NCBI GenBank assembly: GCA_900540945.1
Contig: UQHQ01000005.1
Span: 1 to 64,000, forward strand
Source of the DNA: an uncultured Collinsella sp.
GTDB lineage: Bacteria; Actinomycetota; Coriobacteriia; Coriobacteriales; Coriobacteriaceae
DNA: 64,000 nt
Reading direction: 5' to 3'
Shown here: in pieces, positions 1-7,408 of the stretch
How the letters are laid out: the number at the start of each line of letters is the position of its first letter
How positions within the stretch are numbered: the first letter of the stretch is position 1
The notes under the pieces: generated by a model
What the model was told of the DNA's origin: nothing
Seen by the model: the letters and a program-made list of their open reading frames with translations, nothing else
Databases searched by the model: none
Position numbers and translations under genes: made by a program

Positions 1-486
1 GCTCAACGTGTCGGCCCCAGGGGCAGACGGGGAAGGGGAGCCATTCTGGCTGCCGCTCGAAGTGGCGGTAATGGAAACCACGGAGGGCAGAGCCTTGGCA
101 GAGACGGCCTCGGCCAGCGTGGTGTCCTCGGAGTCGATCGTGATCTTTTGCGTCGATGAACCCGAAGCACCCGCCGTCACGGCATTCTTGCCGCCACCGA
201 TATTGAGCGTGCCGCTCATAATGAGCGCAATGACCAGCAGGGCGCCGCAGGCACAGCCGGCGAGTGCCGTAATAAAGATCGGCAGCTTTTTGGTCTTGGT
301 CTTGACCACCGTGTGCTTGTTTACAACCTGCTGGCCGCCCAGCGGCTTGCCGGTCTGCGTGTCGTAGGCCTGCACGTAGGGAATGTTGCCATCGGCAGGC
401 GTCGACTCCACCTGCACGCGCGGCTGCTGCTGCGTCTCGCCGGCGTGGCCCGCATCCTGGGGGCGCTGGGAATCGTTCTCGCTCAT
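1..486 (-). CDS. HtrA/DegP-like S1C serine protease, N-terminal part
   Basis: Only the first 162 codons are inside the window; the gene runs off the left edge. Residues 1-65 are a polar Gln/Pro-rich cytoplasmic tail and residues about 69-92 form one membrane segment ending LLVIALIMSG. From residue about 122 the run TLAEAVSAKALPSVVSI is the lead-in that HtrA-family trypsin-like proteases show before their catalytic domain. The ATG at 486 is preceded by AAAGGA. Expected role: membrane-anchored envelope quality-control protease with a catalytic domain and probably a PDZ domain outside the window. The catalytic triad is not visible, so the family call rests on the N-terminal pattern. Confidence 0.75.
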   Translation of the reverse strand, partial: MSENDSQRPQDAGHAGETQQQPRVQVESTPADGNIPYVQAYDTQTGKPLGGQQVVNKHTVVKTKTKKLPIFITALAGCACGALLVIALIMSGTLNIGGGKNAVTAGASGSSTQKITIDSEDTTLAEAVSAKALPSVVSITATSSGSQNGSPSPSAPGADTLS

Positions 487-515
487 AGCTGCGATCCTTT
501 CGTCAAATAACCAAA

Positions 516-539
516 GGCCCGCCAAACATGTGGCGGGCC
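516..539 (-). terminator. Hairpin between the GlnR-like gene and the HtrA-like gene
   Basis: Eight-bp perfect stem (GGCCCGCC / GGCGGGCC) with an 8-nt loop. On the minus strand it is followed by TTTGGTTATTT, so it could end transcripts coming from the GlnR-like gene. It lies only about 30 bases before the HtrA-like start codon, so it could also act in that leader. Confidence 0.5.
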
Positions 540-657
540 ATCATTGTTCACGTTGAGTTGTACCCCAATATGCGGGTGCACGTGTATGAGAACGCAATCT
601 TTTAGGAAGGCTTAAGTTCTGTTGCAGGCCCAAAAGGACCCGGCCTGCGTCAAAACC

Positions 658-686
658 ACCACAAAGGTGCCTGTCCCCTTTGTGGT
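658..686. repeat. Palindrome with GGGGACAGGCACC core abutting a stop codon
   Basis: Ten-bp perfect inverted repeat (ACCACAAAGG / CCTTTGTGGT) with a 9-nt loop, seven bases beyond the stop codon of the GlnR-like gene. Read on the minus strand, the loop and stem spell GGGGACAGGCACC. A related GGGACAGG core recurs in elements at 12241 and 62145, so this looks like one member of an intergenic family rather than a private terminator. TTTTG follows on the minus strand, so terminator function is possible. Confidence 0.55.
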
Positions 687-692
687 GAAAAG

Positions 693-1355
693 CTAGTCCT
701 TAAACAGATAGCCCACGCCGCGGACGGTGGTGATATGTGCCGCGATCTGCGGGCCCACCTTGGAGCGGATGCGTCGGATGTGCACGTCGACGGTACGCGT
801 ACCGCCGCAGTACTCAAAGCCCCACACGCGGTGCAGCAGTACCTCGCGGCTGTAGGCACGGTTGGGATGCGTCGCCAAAAAGCTCAGCAGCGAGTACTCC
901 ATCAGCGTCAGGTCGATGGGCTCGTTATCGAGTGTCACCTGGTAGGTAGCCAGGTTAATCTCGAGGTTATCGATGTTGAGCACATCGTCGGCGGTGACGG
1001 TCTCCTCCTCGCCCATCAGGCGCTGTGCGCGAGCCTTGAGTTCGTTGGGCGTCGCCGTGGGGCATACAAAGTCGGCATGCGCGTGATTCGGCAGGCGCAG
1101 GGTGCCGAGCGCCTCGTCGTCGACGATCACCAACATGGGGACGCCGCCGCGATCGTCAAGCCACTTGGCAATCTGATCGATGCGGTCGCTGCGGATGCCG
1201 TCGGAATCGAGGATCAGCAGGTCAAAGTCGTGCGCCGCAGTCGGCGAATCGGGGGTAGCCAGGCTCACCTCGACACCCAGGGTGGTCGTCAAGCTGCGGG
1301 CAAACTCGTGGAAGCGCGTCGTGCGCGCCATGAACAGGGCACTCTTTTCGGACAT
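693..1355 (-). CDS. Orphan OmpR-type regulator resembling actinobacterial GlnR
   Basis: 220-residue transcription factor with an N-terminal receiver-like domain (about 1-115) and a C-terminal winged helix (about 125-220; EYSLLSFLATHPNRAYSREVLL and TTVRGVGYLF). The receiver keeps one aspartate at position 50 (LLILDSDG) but lacks the acidic pair near the N-terminus needed for ordinary phosphotransfer. That is the signature of atypical actinobacterial GlnR, the global nitrogen regulator. It lies just downstream of the glutamine-synthetase-family gene and no kinase is nearby. I chose the ATG at 1355 because GGAGG lies six bases upstream; a longer frame would overlap the glutamine synthetase gene. 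Role as nitrogen regulator is inferred from architecture and context. Confidence 0.72.
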   Translation of the reverse strand: MSEKSALFMARTTRFHEFARSLTTTLGVEVSLATPDSPTAAHDFDLLILDSDGIRSDRIDQIAKWLDDRGGVPMLVIVDDEALGTLRLPNHAHADFVCPTATPNELKARAQRLMGEEETVTADDVLNIDNLEINLATYQVTLDNEPIDLTLMEYSLLSFLATHPNRAYSREVLLHRVWGFEYCGGTRTVDVHIRRIRSKVGPQIAAHITTVRGVGYLFKD

Positions 1356-1405
1356 ATCGGCCTCCAAGGAAATGAGCTCAATCGTACTGGAACAAGCCAG
1401 CGCGA

Positions 1406-2743
1406 TTAGGAGTTCGCCAGATAATGCTTGATCTCCCACTCGGTGATCGTGGACTCAAACTTATGCCACTCGTTGCGCTTCTTTTTGAGGAAGAAGCTGT
1501 GAATGTGCTCGCCGAGGGCATCCTTCATAAACTGCGAGTCCTCAAAGACGTCAAGCGCCTCTTTGAGCGAGCGCGGCAGCGGTGCGTAGCCGGCCTCGAG
1601 CATCTGACGGTCGGTGAGTTTGAGCGTCTCGGCCGTGGCCTCGGGCGGGAGCTCCAGCTTGCGCTCGATGCCATCGAGACCAGCCGCCAGCGTGACGGCG
1701 TTGACCAGGTACGGATTGGCCATGGGGTCGGGGCTACGCAGCTCGATGCGCGTGGACAGCTGCTTGCCGGGCTTGTAGACCGGGATGCGGACCATGCTCG
1801 CGCGATTGCGCAGGCCCCACGTGGCGTACTGCGGCACGGAATCGCCACCCGTGGTGATGCGCTTGTACGAGTTGACCGTGGGGTTGGTGATGGCGCTAAT
1901 CTCGCGCGCGTGCGCAAGGATGCCGGCCATGTAGTGCTTGGCGATATCGGAGAGGTGGTACCTCTCGTCGTCCTCGCCCCAAAAGACGTTGTTGCCGTCG
2001 TGGTCGAACAGCGACTGATGCAAAAACATGGCGCTGCCGTCCTCGCCCGCCAACGGCTTGGGCATAAAAGAGGCGTGGCAACCGCTCTCGTAAGCCTGCT
2101 GCTTAATGATGAGTTTGGCCGTGGTGATGGCATCGGACATGCTTAGGGCCTCGGCATGGCGCAGGCTCATGCCGTGCTGCGAGCGGCCGGCGGCGTGGAA
2201 GGTGTACTCCACTGGCACGGACATCTTCTCGAGCGTGAGGACCGTGTTGCGGCGCAGGTCGCGGGCGGCGTCACTCACCGAAAGATCGAAGTAGCCCACG
2301 TTGTCGAGCGGCTCGGGGGCGTGCTCGTCGGGAAAGTAATAATACTCCAGCTCGGCACCAACGTTGAGCAGATAGCCCGCCTTCTCGGCCTTGTAGAACA
2401 TGCGGCGCAGAGCATCGCGCGGGTCGCCGGCAAACGGCTTGCGGTCGGGGGTGCACACATCGCAGAACACGCGGGCGACGCCGTTGTGACTCGGACGCCA
2501 CGGCAGAATCTGGAAGGTCGAAGCATCGGGGAATGCGAGCATGTCGGCTTCCTCGGGCGTGGCAAAGCCCTCGATGGCGGAGCCGTCAAAGCCAATACCC
2601 TCCTCAAAAGCGACCTCGAGGTCCTCGGGGCTAATGGCAAAGTTCTTGAGGCGGCCGAGAATGTCGACAAACCACAGACGCACAAAGCGGATGTCACGCT
2701 GCTCTACGGAGCGGAGTACGTAATCGATGTTCTGCTGGTTCAT
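1406..2743 (-). CDS. glnA: Glutamine synthetase type I family protein
   Basis: 445 residues, close to the usual 440-475. The beta-grasp motif GFDGSAIEGF is at 51-60, followed by the catalytic-domain motifs ELEYYYF, FMPKPLAG, PTVNSYKR and LSTRIELRSPDPMANPY. There is no NLY adenylylation motif near the C-terminus, so this is not an adenylylated type I-beta enzyme. In my hand alignment the two n1-metal glutamates (HHEVA and QHE or QNE in typical enzymes) read FHAA and QHG here, so canonical glutamine synthesis (glutamate + ammonia + ATP) is likely but not certain. ATG 2743 has a GGGGAG ribosome site. A GlnR-like gene follows and a possible GlnR box lies upstream. Confidence 0.85.
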   Translation of the reverse strand: MNQQNIDYVLRSVEQRDIRFVRLWFVDILGRLKNFAISPEDLEVAFEEGIGFDGSAIEGFATPEEADMLAFPDASTFQILPWRPSHNGVARVFCDVCTPDRKPFAGDPRDALRRMFYKAEKAGYLLNVGAELEYYYFPDEHAPEPLDNVGYFDLSVSDAARDLRRNTVLTLEKMSVPVEYTFHAAGRSQHGMSLRHAEALSMSDAITTAKLIIKQQAYESGCHASFMPKPLAGEDGSAMFLHQSLFDHDGNNVFWGEDDERYHLSDIAKHYMAGILAHAREISAITNPTVNSYKRITTGGDSVPQYATWGLRNRASMVRIPVYKPGKQLSTRIELRSPDPMANPYLVNAVTLAAGLDGIERKLELPPEATAETLKLTDRQMLEAGYAPLPRSLKEALDVFEDSQFMKDALGEHIHSFFLKKKRNEWHKFESTITEWEIKHYLANS

Positions 2744-2808
2744 GTCGCTCCCCTTTCTTTCGGGCGGGTTTCGACTGGTCTATATCGCAGATACTATCGC
2801 AGAAAAAT

Positions 2809-2824
2809 GTTTCCGCAGGGTTAA
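2809..2824 (-). promoter_or_regulatory. Possible GlnR-type binding site upstream of glnA
   Basis: On the minus strand the sequence reads TTAAC, six bases, GAAAC. This fits the GTnAC-n6-GAAAC half-box described for actinobacterial GlnR except for the first base. A TAGTAT that could serve as -10 lies about 13 bases further downstream (2791-2796). Only one a/b pair is seen where a full operator would have two, so this is tentative. Confidence 0.4.
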
Positions 2825-2877
2825 AGCGTATCAAGCGCTCAAAAAACGTGCGCGAACAGGCCGTTGCGAACGAGCGG

Positions 2878-3900
2878 CTAGCGCGAAGTCGAAGCGCGGT
2901 GTTCAATGTGACCAGGAACCTCGATGCGCTTGGGGGCGAGCTTTGCGGCATCGCCCACCGTAGTGGTAACGACGTCGATGCGCTCGGATAGACGCTCGAC
3001 TACGCGCTCGGCAATGGTAAGGGTGTCCTGCGCGGCCGTGGTCACGCCGCCAAAGAGCACATGGTTCCAGGGGTAGTCGTCAAACGTCGCGATCTTGAGC
3101 CCCGCCGGCAGCGAGGGACCAAGCTGCGCCAGCGCCTCGGTCAGGCGCAGGAAGACCAGGCCGTTGACAGCGATAAGGCCGAGTCTTTTGCCCGCATAGC
3201 CGCGGATGGTCTCGTCCAAGCGGCCAACGCCAGTGGCACCGCCATCGGCCAAGGTGACAACCTCGCCGGCAAGGCCGCGTCGCGACAGCTCGTCGGTAAA
3301 GGCCTCGGCGCGCTCGCGACGCACGGGGCTGTCGTCGCTCGCCTCGGTGAGCAGGCACAGGCGCTCGCTGCCCGCAGCAGCCAAGGCGTCTACCAAGCCA
3401 GCGACCAGCTCACGGTTGTTAGATGTCACCAGATCGACACCGCCGTCGGCAACGTCGCGGTCAAGCAGCACAACGGGCAGGCGCCCCGCGGCCGCGGCGA
3501 TCGCCTTGTCGTTGCCGCCACAAGTGTTGACGACCAGACCGTCCACGCCGGCATCGATAAGCCTGGTGAGCGACTCAGCCTCCTTGGCGGGATCGTTGCC
3601 GCTAATGGCCGTCATAAGCGAGCAGCCGCGCGCGGCGGCGCTGGCGGAAAGCCCTTCGAGCATGGCGCTCGAGAACGGGTTGGCGATGTCGGCCAGGATC
3701 ACGCCGATGAGATTGGTGCGCGAGCTACGCAGATTGCGCGCGGCGGCACGTGGGCGATAGCCGGTGCGCTCTATAACTGCCGCGATGCGAGCACGAGTTT
3801 CCTCGGTCATTTGCCCGGGGCGGTTGTTGAGATAGCGCGAGACCGTGGCCGGACTCACGCCCGCCTCGGCGGCAATGTCCTTGATTCTCATCTGCGCCAT
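2878..3900 (-). CDS. LacI-family repressor, likely of the divergent KDG kinase gene
   Basis: About 340 residues. A LacI helix-turn-helix opens the protein (RIKDIAAEAGVSPATVSRYL), followed by hinge text (YRPRAAARNLRSS) and a periplasmic-binding-protein-like sensor domain (TNLIGVILADIANPFSSAMLEG). I start at ATG 3900 (MAQMRIKD) because a GGGGTG stretch precedes it; a start at 3948 would add an atypical tail. It is divergent from a KDG kinase gene and tandem pseudo-palindromic sites lie between them, so it probably represses hexonate catabolism and itself. The inducer is unknown. Confidence 0.88.
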   Translation of the reverse strand: MAQMRIKDIAAEAGVSPATVSRYLNNRPGQMTEETRARIAAVIERTGYRPRAAARNLRSSRTNLIGVILADIANPFSSAMLEGLSASAAARGCSLMTAISGNDPAKEAESLTRLIDAGVDGLVVNTCGGNDKAIAAAAGRLPVVLLDRDVADGGVDLVTSNNRELVAGLVDALAAAGSERLCLLTEASDDSPVRRERAEAFTDELSRRGLAGEVVTLADGGATGVGRLDETIRGYAGKRLGLIAVNGLVFLRLTEALAQLGPSLPAGLKIATFDDYPWNHVLFGGVTTAAQDTLTIAERVVERLSERIDVVTTTVGDAAKLAPKRIEVPGHIEHRASTSR

Positions 3901-3986
3901 AGCGCACCCCGTTTCCCAATTGTCAGCAGTCTGAGCCATTTTAGGCATTTTTTTAAAAATCTCGCTTGCAAAACGCTGTAGGTGAG

Positions 3987-4030
3987 TATACTACAACTCG
4001 AAACGAAACCGATTTCGTAAACCGATTTCG
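3987..4030 (+). promoter_or_regulatory. KDG kinase promoter with tandem LacI-type operators
   Basis: TATACT at 3987-3992 is a good -10. Just downstream CGAAACCGATTTCG (4004-4017) is a near-perfect palindrome of LacI operator type, and a second copy (4017-4030) overlaps its last base, giving a 13-bp direct repeat. Sites over and just after the start point would let the divergent LacI protein block transcription. The -35 (TTGCAA at 3966) is at a short 15-bp spacing. Confidence 0.55.
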
Positions 4031-4034
4031 GCAA

Positions 4035-4092
4035 GCGTTGGCGCGGAGGTGCAAAGATGTACCCTACCGTCTTGGCACCTCCGCGCCAACGC
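4035..4092. repeat. 18-bp perfect inverted repeat in the KDG kinase leader
   Basis: Arms 4035-4052 and 4075-4092 are perfectly complementary over 18 bp with a 22-base spacer. The hairpin would sit in the 5' leader, ending about 27 bases before the ribosome site. No T run follows on the plus strand, so it is not a classical terminator. It is one of many strong palindromes in this window. Confidence 0.8.
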
Positions 4093-4135
4093 CATATCAA
4101 AGGTGTACGCACGAGCAAGAAGGAGCTGCGCGACC

Positions 4136-5170
4136 ATGGGTAAAACGGTTCTTACCTTCGGCGAAATCATGATGAGGCTCTCGCCCAAAGATCATCTGCG
4201 CATTGAGCAGGCAACCGAGTTTGACGTCCGCTACGGTGGCGCCGAGGCCAACACCGCTCTTTCCCTGGCCTACCAAGGCGACAAGGCCGCTTACGTATCC
4301 GTTGTCCCGGCCAACCGCCTAGGCGAGTGCGCGCTGCGCTCGCTGAAGGCCTACGGCGTCGACACAACGCGCGTCGTGCGTCAGGGCGACCGTCTTGGCT
4401 CCTATGTGTTTGAGGTCGGCGCCTCGCAGCGCGGCAACGGCTGCGTCTACGACCGCAAGTTCTCTGCCATCAACATGGCCAAACGCGACGTCTTTGACTG
4501 GGACGAGATCCTCAAGGGCATCGATGTCTTCTATTTCTCCGGCGTGACCCCCGCCGTCTCCGATGAGATGGCCGCCGCCTGCAAGGAGGCACTCGCCGCC
4601 TGCCGCGCCAAGGGCATCACCACCGTGTGCGACGTGAACTATCGCGGCAAGATGTGGTCGCCCGAGAAGTCGCAGGCCACCATGAAGGAACTCCTGCCGC
4701 TCGTCGACATCTGCATCGCCAACGACGAGGATGCGCCCGCCGGCCTCGGCATGACCTGCGTCTCTGGTTCCCTTGCCCATGGCATCGAGGAGCGCGACAC
4801 CTACGTCGAGATGGCCCGTCAGATCTGCGCCGAGTACGGCTGCAAAAAGGTCGCCTCGGTCGTCCGCAACATCTCCTGCGTCGAGCGCTCCATCTGGATG
4901 GGCATGCTCTTTGACGCCGAGAGCGGCGAGCACTGGTTCTCCCCTGCTCACGACGTGCACGTGCTCGAGGGCGTTGCCGCCGGCGACGCTTTCAACGCCG
5001 GCCTCGTCCATGCCCTCACCAACGACTTTGACCCGCAGGACGCCGTCAACTATGCGATTGCAGCGTCGATCCTCAAGCTCACCATCAAGGGCGATTCCAA
5101 CTTGGTGACCGCAGACGAGATCGCAGCCGTGGCATCCGCCGCCGACGGTGGCACCCGCGTCGCCCGTTAA
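4136..5170 (+). CDS. kdgK: 2-keto-3-deoxygluconate kinase, PfkB family
   Basis: 344-residue PfkB-family sugar kinase. The N-terminal motif RYGGAEANTALSLA binds substrate and the C-terminal EGVAAGDAFNAGLVHAL is the family signature with its catalytic aspartate. Closest type is KDG kinase (KDG + ATP to KDPG). This is supported by the next gene being a KDPG aldolase and by a sugar-acid dehydratase further on. The start is ATG 4136 with AGGAG about ten bases upstream; upstream codons would lie inside the 18-bp hairpin. Likely repressed by the divergent LacI protein. Confidence 0.85.
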   Translation: MGKTVLTFGEIMMRLSPKDHLRIEQATEFDVRYGGAEANTALSLAYQGDKAAYVSVVPANRLGECALRSLKAYGVDTTRVVRQGDRLGSYVFEVGASQRGNGCVYDRKFSAINMAKRDVFDWDEILKGIDVFYFSGVTPAVSDEMAAACKEALAACRAKGITTVCDVNYRGKMWSPEKSQATMKELLPLVDICIANDEDAPAGLGMTCVSGSLAHGIEERDTYVEMARQICAEYGCKKVASVVRNISCVERSIWMGMLFDAESGEHWFSPAHDVHVLEGVAAGDAFNAGLVHALTNDFDPQDAVNYAIAASILKLTIKGDSNLVTADEIAAVASAADGGTRVAR

Positions 5171-5185
5171 TTCGCTCCCCATTCC

Positions 5186-5365
5186 GCGAGCTGCAGTTTC
5201 CCATACCAATACCCCTGCAGCTCGCTCCCCGCTTTCCCCGGCCAGGCAGAACCACTTAGTCCCATTCCGGTTTTGTCTGGCATTCCTTCACGACTGGCCT
5301 CGTAGCCGGTTCCGAAATTGCTTGTGACCCAAGCAGTGCCTCCGATAACCAATCCGGAACCGGCT
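5186..5365. repeat. Array of three hairpins between kdgK and the aldolase gene
   Basis: Three separate stems: 5186-5196/5215-5225 (11 bp perfect), 5242-5253/5269-5280 (12 bp; the two non-Watson-Crick positions would be G-U in plus-strand RNA) and 5304-5314/5355-5365 (11 bp perfect, with a small inner GCTTG/CAAGC stem). None is followed by a T run. The two genes are probably co-transcribed, so this may be a structured intercistronic region that sets processing or relative expression. Confidence 0.7.
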
Positions 5366-5425
5366 CATGGCCAATCTTCTTTGGCAATTACGCGCACCCG
5401 CGCGCCTCACATCGAAAGGAACATC

Positions 5426-6067
5426 ATGTTCGATCAGTTCTACACCACGCTTGAGTCCCTGGGCATCGTGCCGGTCGTCGTGCTCGATGAGGTCGAGGAC
5501 GCCGCACCGCTCGCCCACGCCCTTATGGCAGCCGGCATGAAGTCCGCCGAGGTCACCTTCCGCACCGCCTGCGCCGCCGAGTGCATCGCCGCCATGGCCG
5601 AGGCCGAGCCCGAGATGTGCGTTGGCGCCGGCACTGTCCTGACCGTCGAGCAGGTTGAGCAGGCCCGCGCCGCCGGTGCCAAGTTCATCGTCTCCCCGGG
5701 TTACAACGAGAACGTCGTGAAGCACTGCATCGACATCGACCTGCCCGTCCTTCCCGGCACCGTGACTCCCTCCGAGGTCACCGCAGCCGAGAACCTGGGC
5801 CTCAAGGTCACCAAGTTCTTCCCCGCGTCCCAGTATGGCGGCCTAAACACCATCAAGGCCCTCGCCGCTCCGTTTGTTGGTCACCGCTTTATGCCTACCG
5901 GCGGCGTGAGCACCGCCAACGTCGAGGAGTACCTGAGCTCCTCTGCCATCATCGCCTGCGGTGGCACCTGGATGGTCAAGCCGGCCCTGTTTGCCGACGG
6001 CGACTTCTCCAAGGTCGAGCAGATTGCCCGCGAGGCCATGGACGTCGTCAAGAAGGTCCGCGGCTAG
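5426..6067 (+). CDS. eda: 2-keto-3-deoxy-6-phosphogluconate aldolase
   Basis: 213 residues, the normal length for KDPG/KHG aldolase. The catalytic glutamate is in SAEVTFRTACA, the phosphate/carboxylate loop in GAGTVLT and SPGYNENVVK, and the Schiff-base lysine in KVTKFFPASQYGG. It cleaves KDPG to pyruvate and glyceraldehyde 3-phosphate, completing the branch begun by the dehydratase and KDG kinase. ATG 5426 has GAAAGGA upstream; in-frame codons before it lie in the hairpin array and encode nothing family-like. A strong terminator follows. Confidence 0.93.
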   Translation: MFDQFYTTLESLGIVPVVVLDEVEDAAPLAHALMAAGMKSAEVTFRTACAAECIAAMAEAEPEMCVGAGTVLTVEQVEQARAAGAKFIVSPGYNENVVKHCIDIDLPVLPGTVTPSEVTAAENLGLKVTKFFPASQYGGLNTIKALAAPFVGHRFMPTGGVSTANVEEYLSSSAIIACGGTWMVKPALFADGDFSKVEQIAREAMDVVKKVRG

Positions 6068-6085
6068 GTTTAGCTCTCTATCGTG

Positions 6086-6122
6086 AAAGGGGGCGTGCCC
6101 TAGACCTCGCCCCCTTTCTTTT
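6086..6122 (+). terminator. Terminator after the KDPG aldolase gene
   Basis: Ten-bp GC-rich stem AAAGGGGGCG / CGCCCCCTTT (6086-6095, 6108-6117) followed by CTTTT, 18 bases after the stop codon. Confidence 0.85.
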
Positions 6123-6445
6123 AAAGCGGCTCGGAAGCGCGCCGTTTCCGTCACGAACAAGAACCGAAACCGTCTTGTATGCTGATAGAACGTGACGGAA
6201 GCGACACGCCCCCGAACCGCTTTTCCTGCTCGGTTGGCGACCACGCCCAGCAGAGCCACTTCGACAAAAGCCAAGCCACCAAAACAGCTACGGCGCCGTC
6301 TGGAGGAATGGACCCTTGCTTCCGGTCTTTTCCTCCAAGCGGCGCCGCAGCTTTTTCGTGCCCCGATAGTACCCCGGCAGTTGCGGTGAGATACGGACTG
6401 TTTACACCATCAGAGCCGCAAAACAATCCCTATTTCACCGCAACT
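6123..6445. repeat. Gene-free stretch with three nested palindromes between convergent genes
   Basis: Three units in a row. Unit 1 (6123-6223): outer AAAGCGG/CCGCTTT, middle TTCCGTCACG/CGTGACGGAA and inner ACAAGA/TCTTGT. Unit 2 (6286-6356): outer AGCT plus CGGCGCCG with one unpaired base, inner TGGAGGAA/TTCCTCCA, ending in TTTTT. Unit 3 (6379-6445): 11-bp perfect arms AGTTGCGGTGA/TCACCGCAACT. No open frame with family similarity is present. Unit 2 could terminate either flanking gene. Confidence 0.7.
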
Positions 6446-6460
6446 AATGAAGGGAACGAG

Positions 6461-7153
6461 TTAGATGGCCGAGTCTTTGGACAGCTCAAAATAGTCGGGA
6501 TGCAAGGCGATAACCGGGCCCTGCTCCTCGGGCATCAGATGCAAGTGCGTCTCGGCCAGATAGCTTGCCGTGTCGGTATCGCCCCTCTTAATGGCCTCGA
6601 GAATCCGGCGGTGCTGCCGACGAATCGGCTCCCAATCCAAATCCTGCGACACCATACGCAACCAGTTGTATCGCTCAAAATGCGTATTGACACTCTTCAT
6701 CCAATCCCACAACATGTGACGGCCGGCAATCGCAAAACACGTCTCATGGAACAGGTTGTCCAGGTCGAAAAAGCGACGCGTTTCGCCATGGTCGAGCGAC
6801 TCGGACTCGGCAAGAATCTGCTCAAGCCGCTGCTTTTGCTCGGGCGTAGCAGCCGAACAACATTTAATGAGTACGCTTCTTTCGAGCTTTTCGCGCAAGA
6901 AACAGGCATTCTCGGCGTGTTCCATGCTGATCTTAGAAACGTAGGTGCCGCTTTTGGGACGTGTTTCGACCAGCTCCTGCTCGCGCAGGCGCACAAAGGA
7001 TTCGCGAATGGGCGTACGCCCGATTCCTGTCTCTTTTTCCAGACCAATCGCCGAAAGGCGCGTGCCGGGCTTGAGCTCGGCATAGATGATCTTGGAGCGC
7101 AATGCGTTGTATGCCTGATCTTGCAGGCTCTGATAATGCTGGTGTTGTTCCAT
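6461..7153 (-). CDS. GntR/FadR-family regulator with FCD sensor domain
   Basis: 230 residues. Winged helix at about 10-75 (YNALRSKIIYAELKPGTRLS and GIGRTPIRESFVRLREQELV) and an all-helical FCD domain after about 85, with the metal/ligand-binding positions in DLDNLFHETCF and ETHLHLM. Such proteins respond to sugar acids or organic acids. It is tandem downstream of the dehydratase gene, so that enzyme or the hexonate branch is the likely target. ATG 7153 has GAGGG six bases upstream and is preferred to a GTG at 7195 with no ribosome site. Confidence 0.85.
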   Translation of the reverse strand: MEQHQHYQSLQDQAYNALRSKIIYAELKPGTRLSAIGLEKETGIGRTPIRESFVRLREQELVETRPKSGTYVSKISMEHAENACFLREKLERSVLIKCCSAATPEQKQRLEQILAESESLDHGETRRFFDLDNLFHETCFAIAGRHMLWDWMKSVNTHFERYNWLRMVSQDLDWEPIRRQHRRILEAIKRGDTDTASYLAETHLHLMPEEQGPVIALHPDYFELSKDSAI

Positions 7154-7331
7154 AAAGCCCTCGGATGAAGCCCACGGTTTGTCGAATATCACCACGTAAT
7201 ACTATCGCATCCCCCATCTCCTCATTTACGGCGAAATAGGGGCCGCTGGCGACACCCGCGCCGTCAAACTATCCCCAATTCGGCGCAACTTCCAACCAGT
7301 CATTTAGGGACGAGGCTTTTAGCTAAGGTTG

Positions 7332-7364
7332 AAAAAAGCCCCGAGCTCGGGGCTCGGGGCTTTT
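7332..7364 (-). terminator. Terminator after the dehydratase gene
   Basis: Hairpin of AAAAGCCCCGAGC and CTCGGGGCTTTTTT type between the dehydratase stop and the GntR gene; T runs exist on both strands, so it may work in both directions. Confidence 0.8.
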
Positions 7365-7408
7365 CGTGCCACGCATCTATGAGAGGGGAAATTTGATGCG
7401 CCCGGGCG

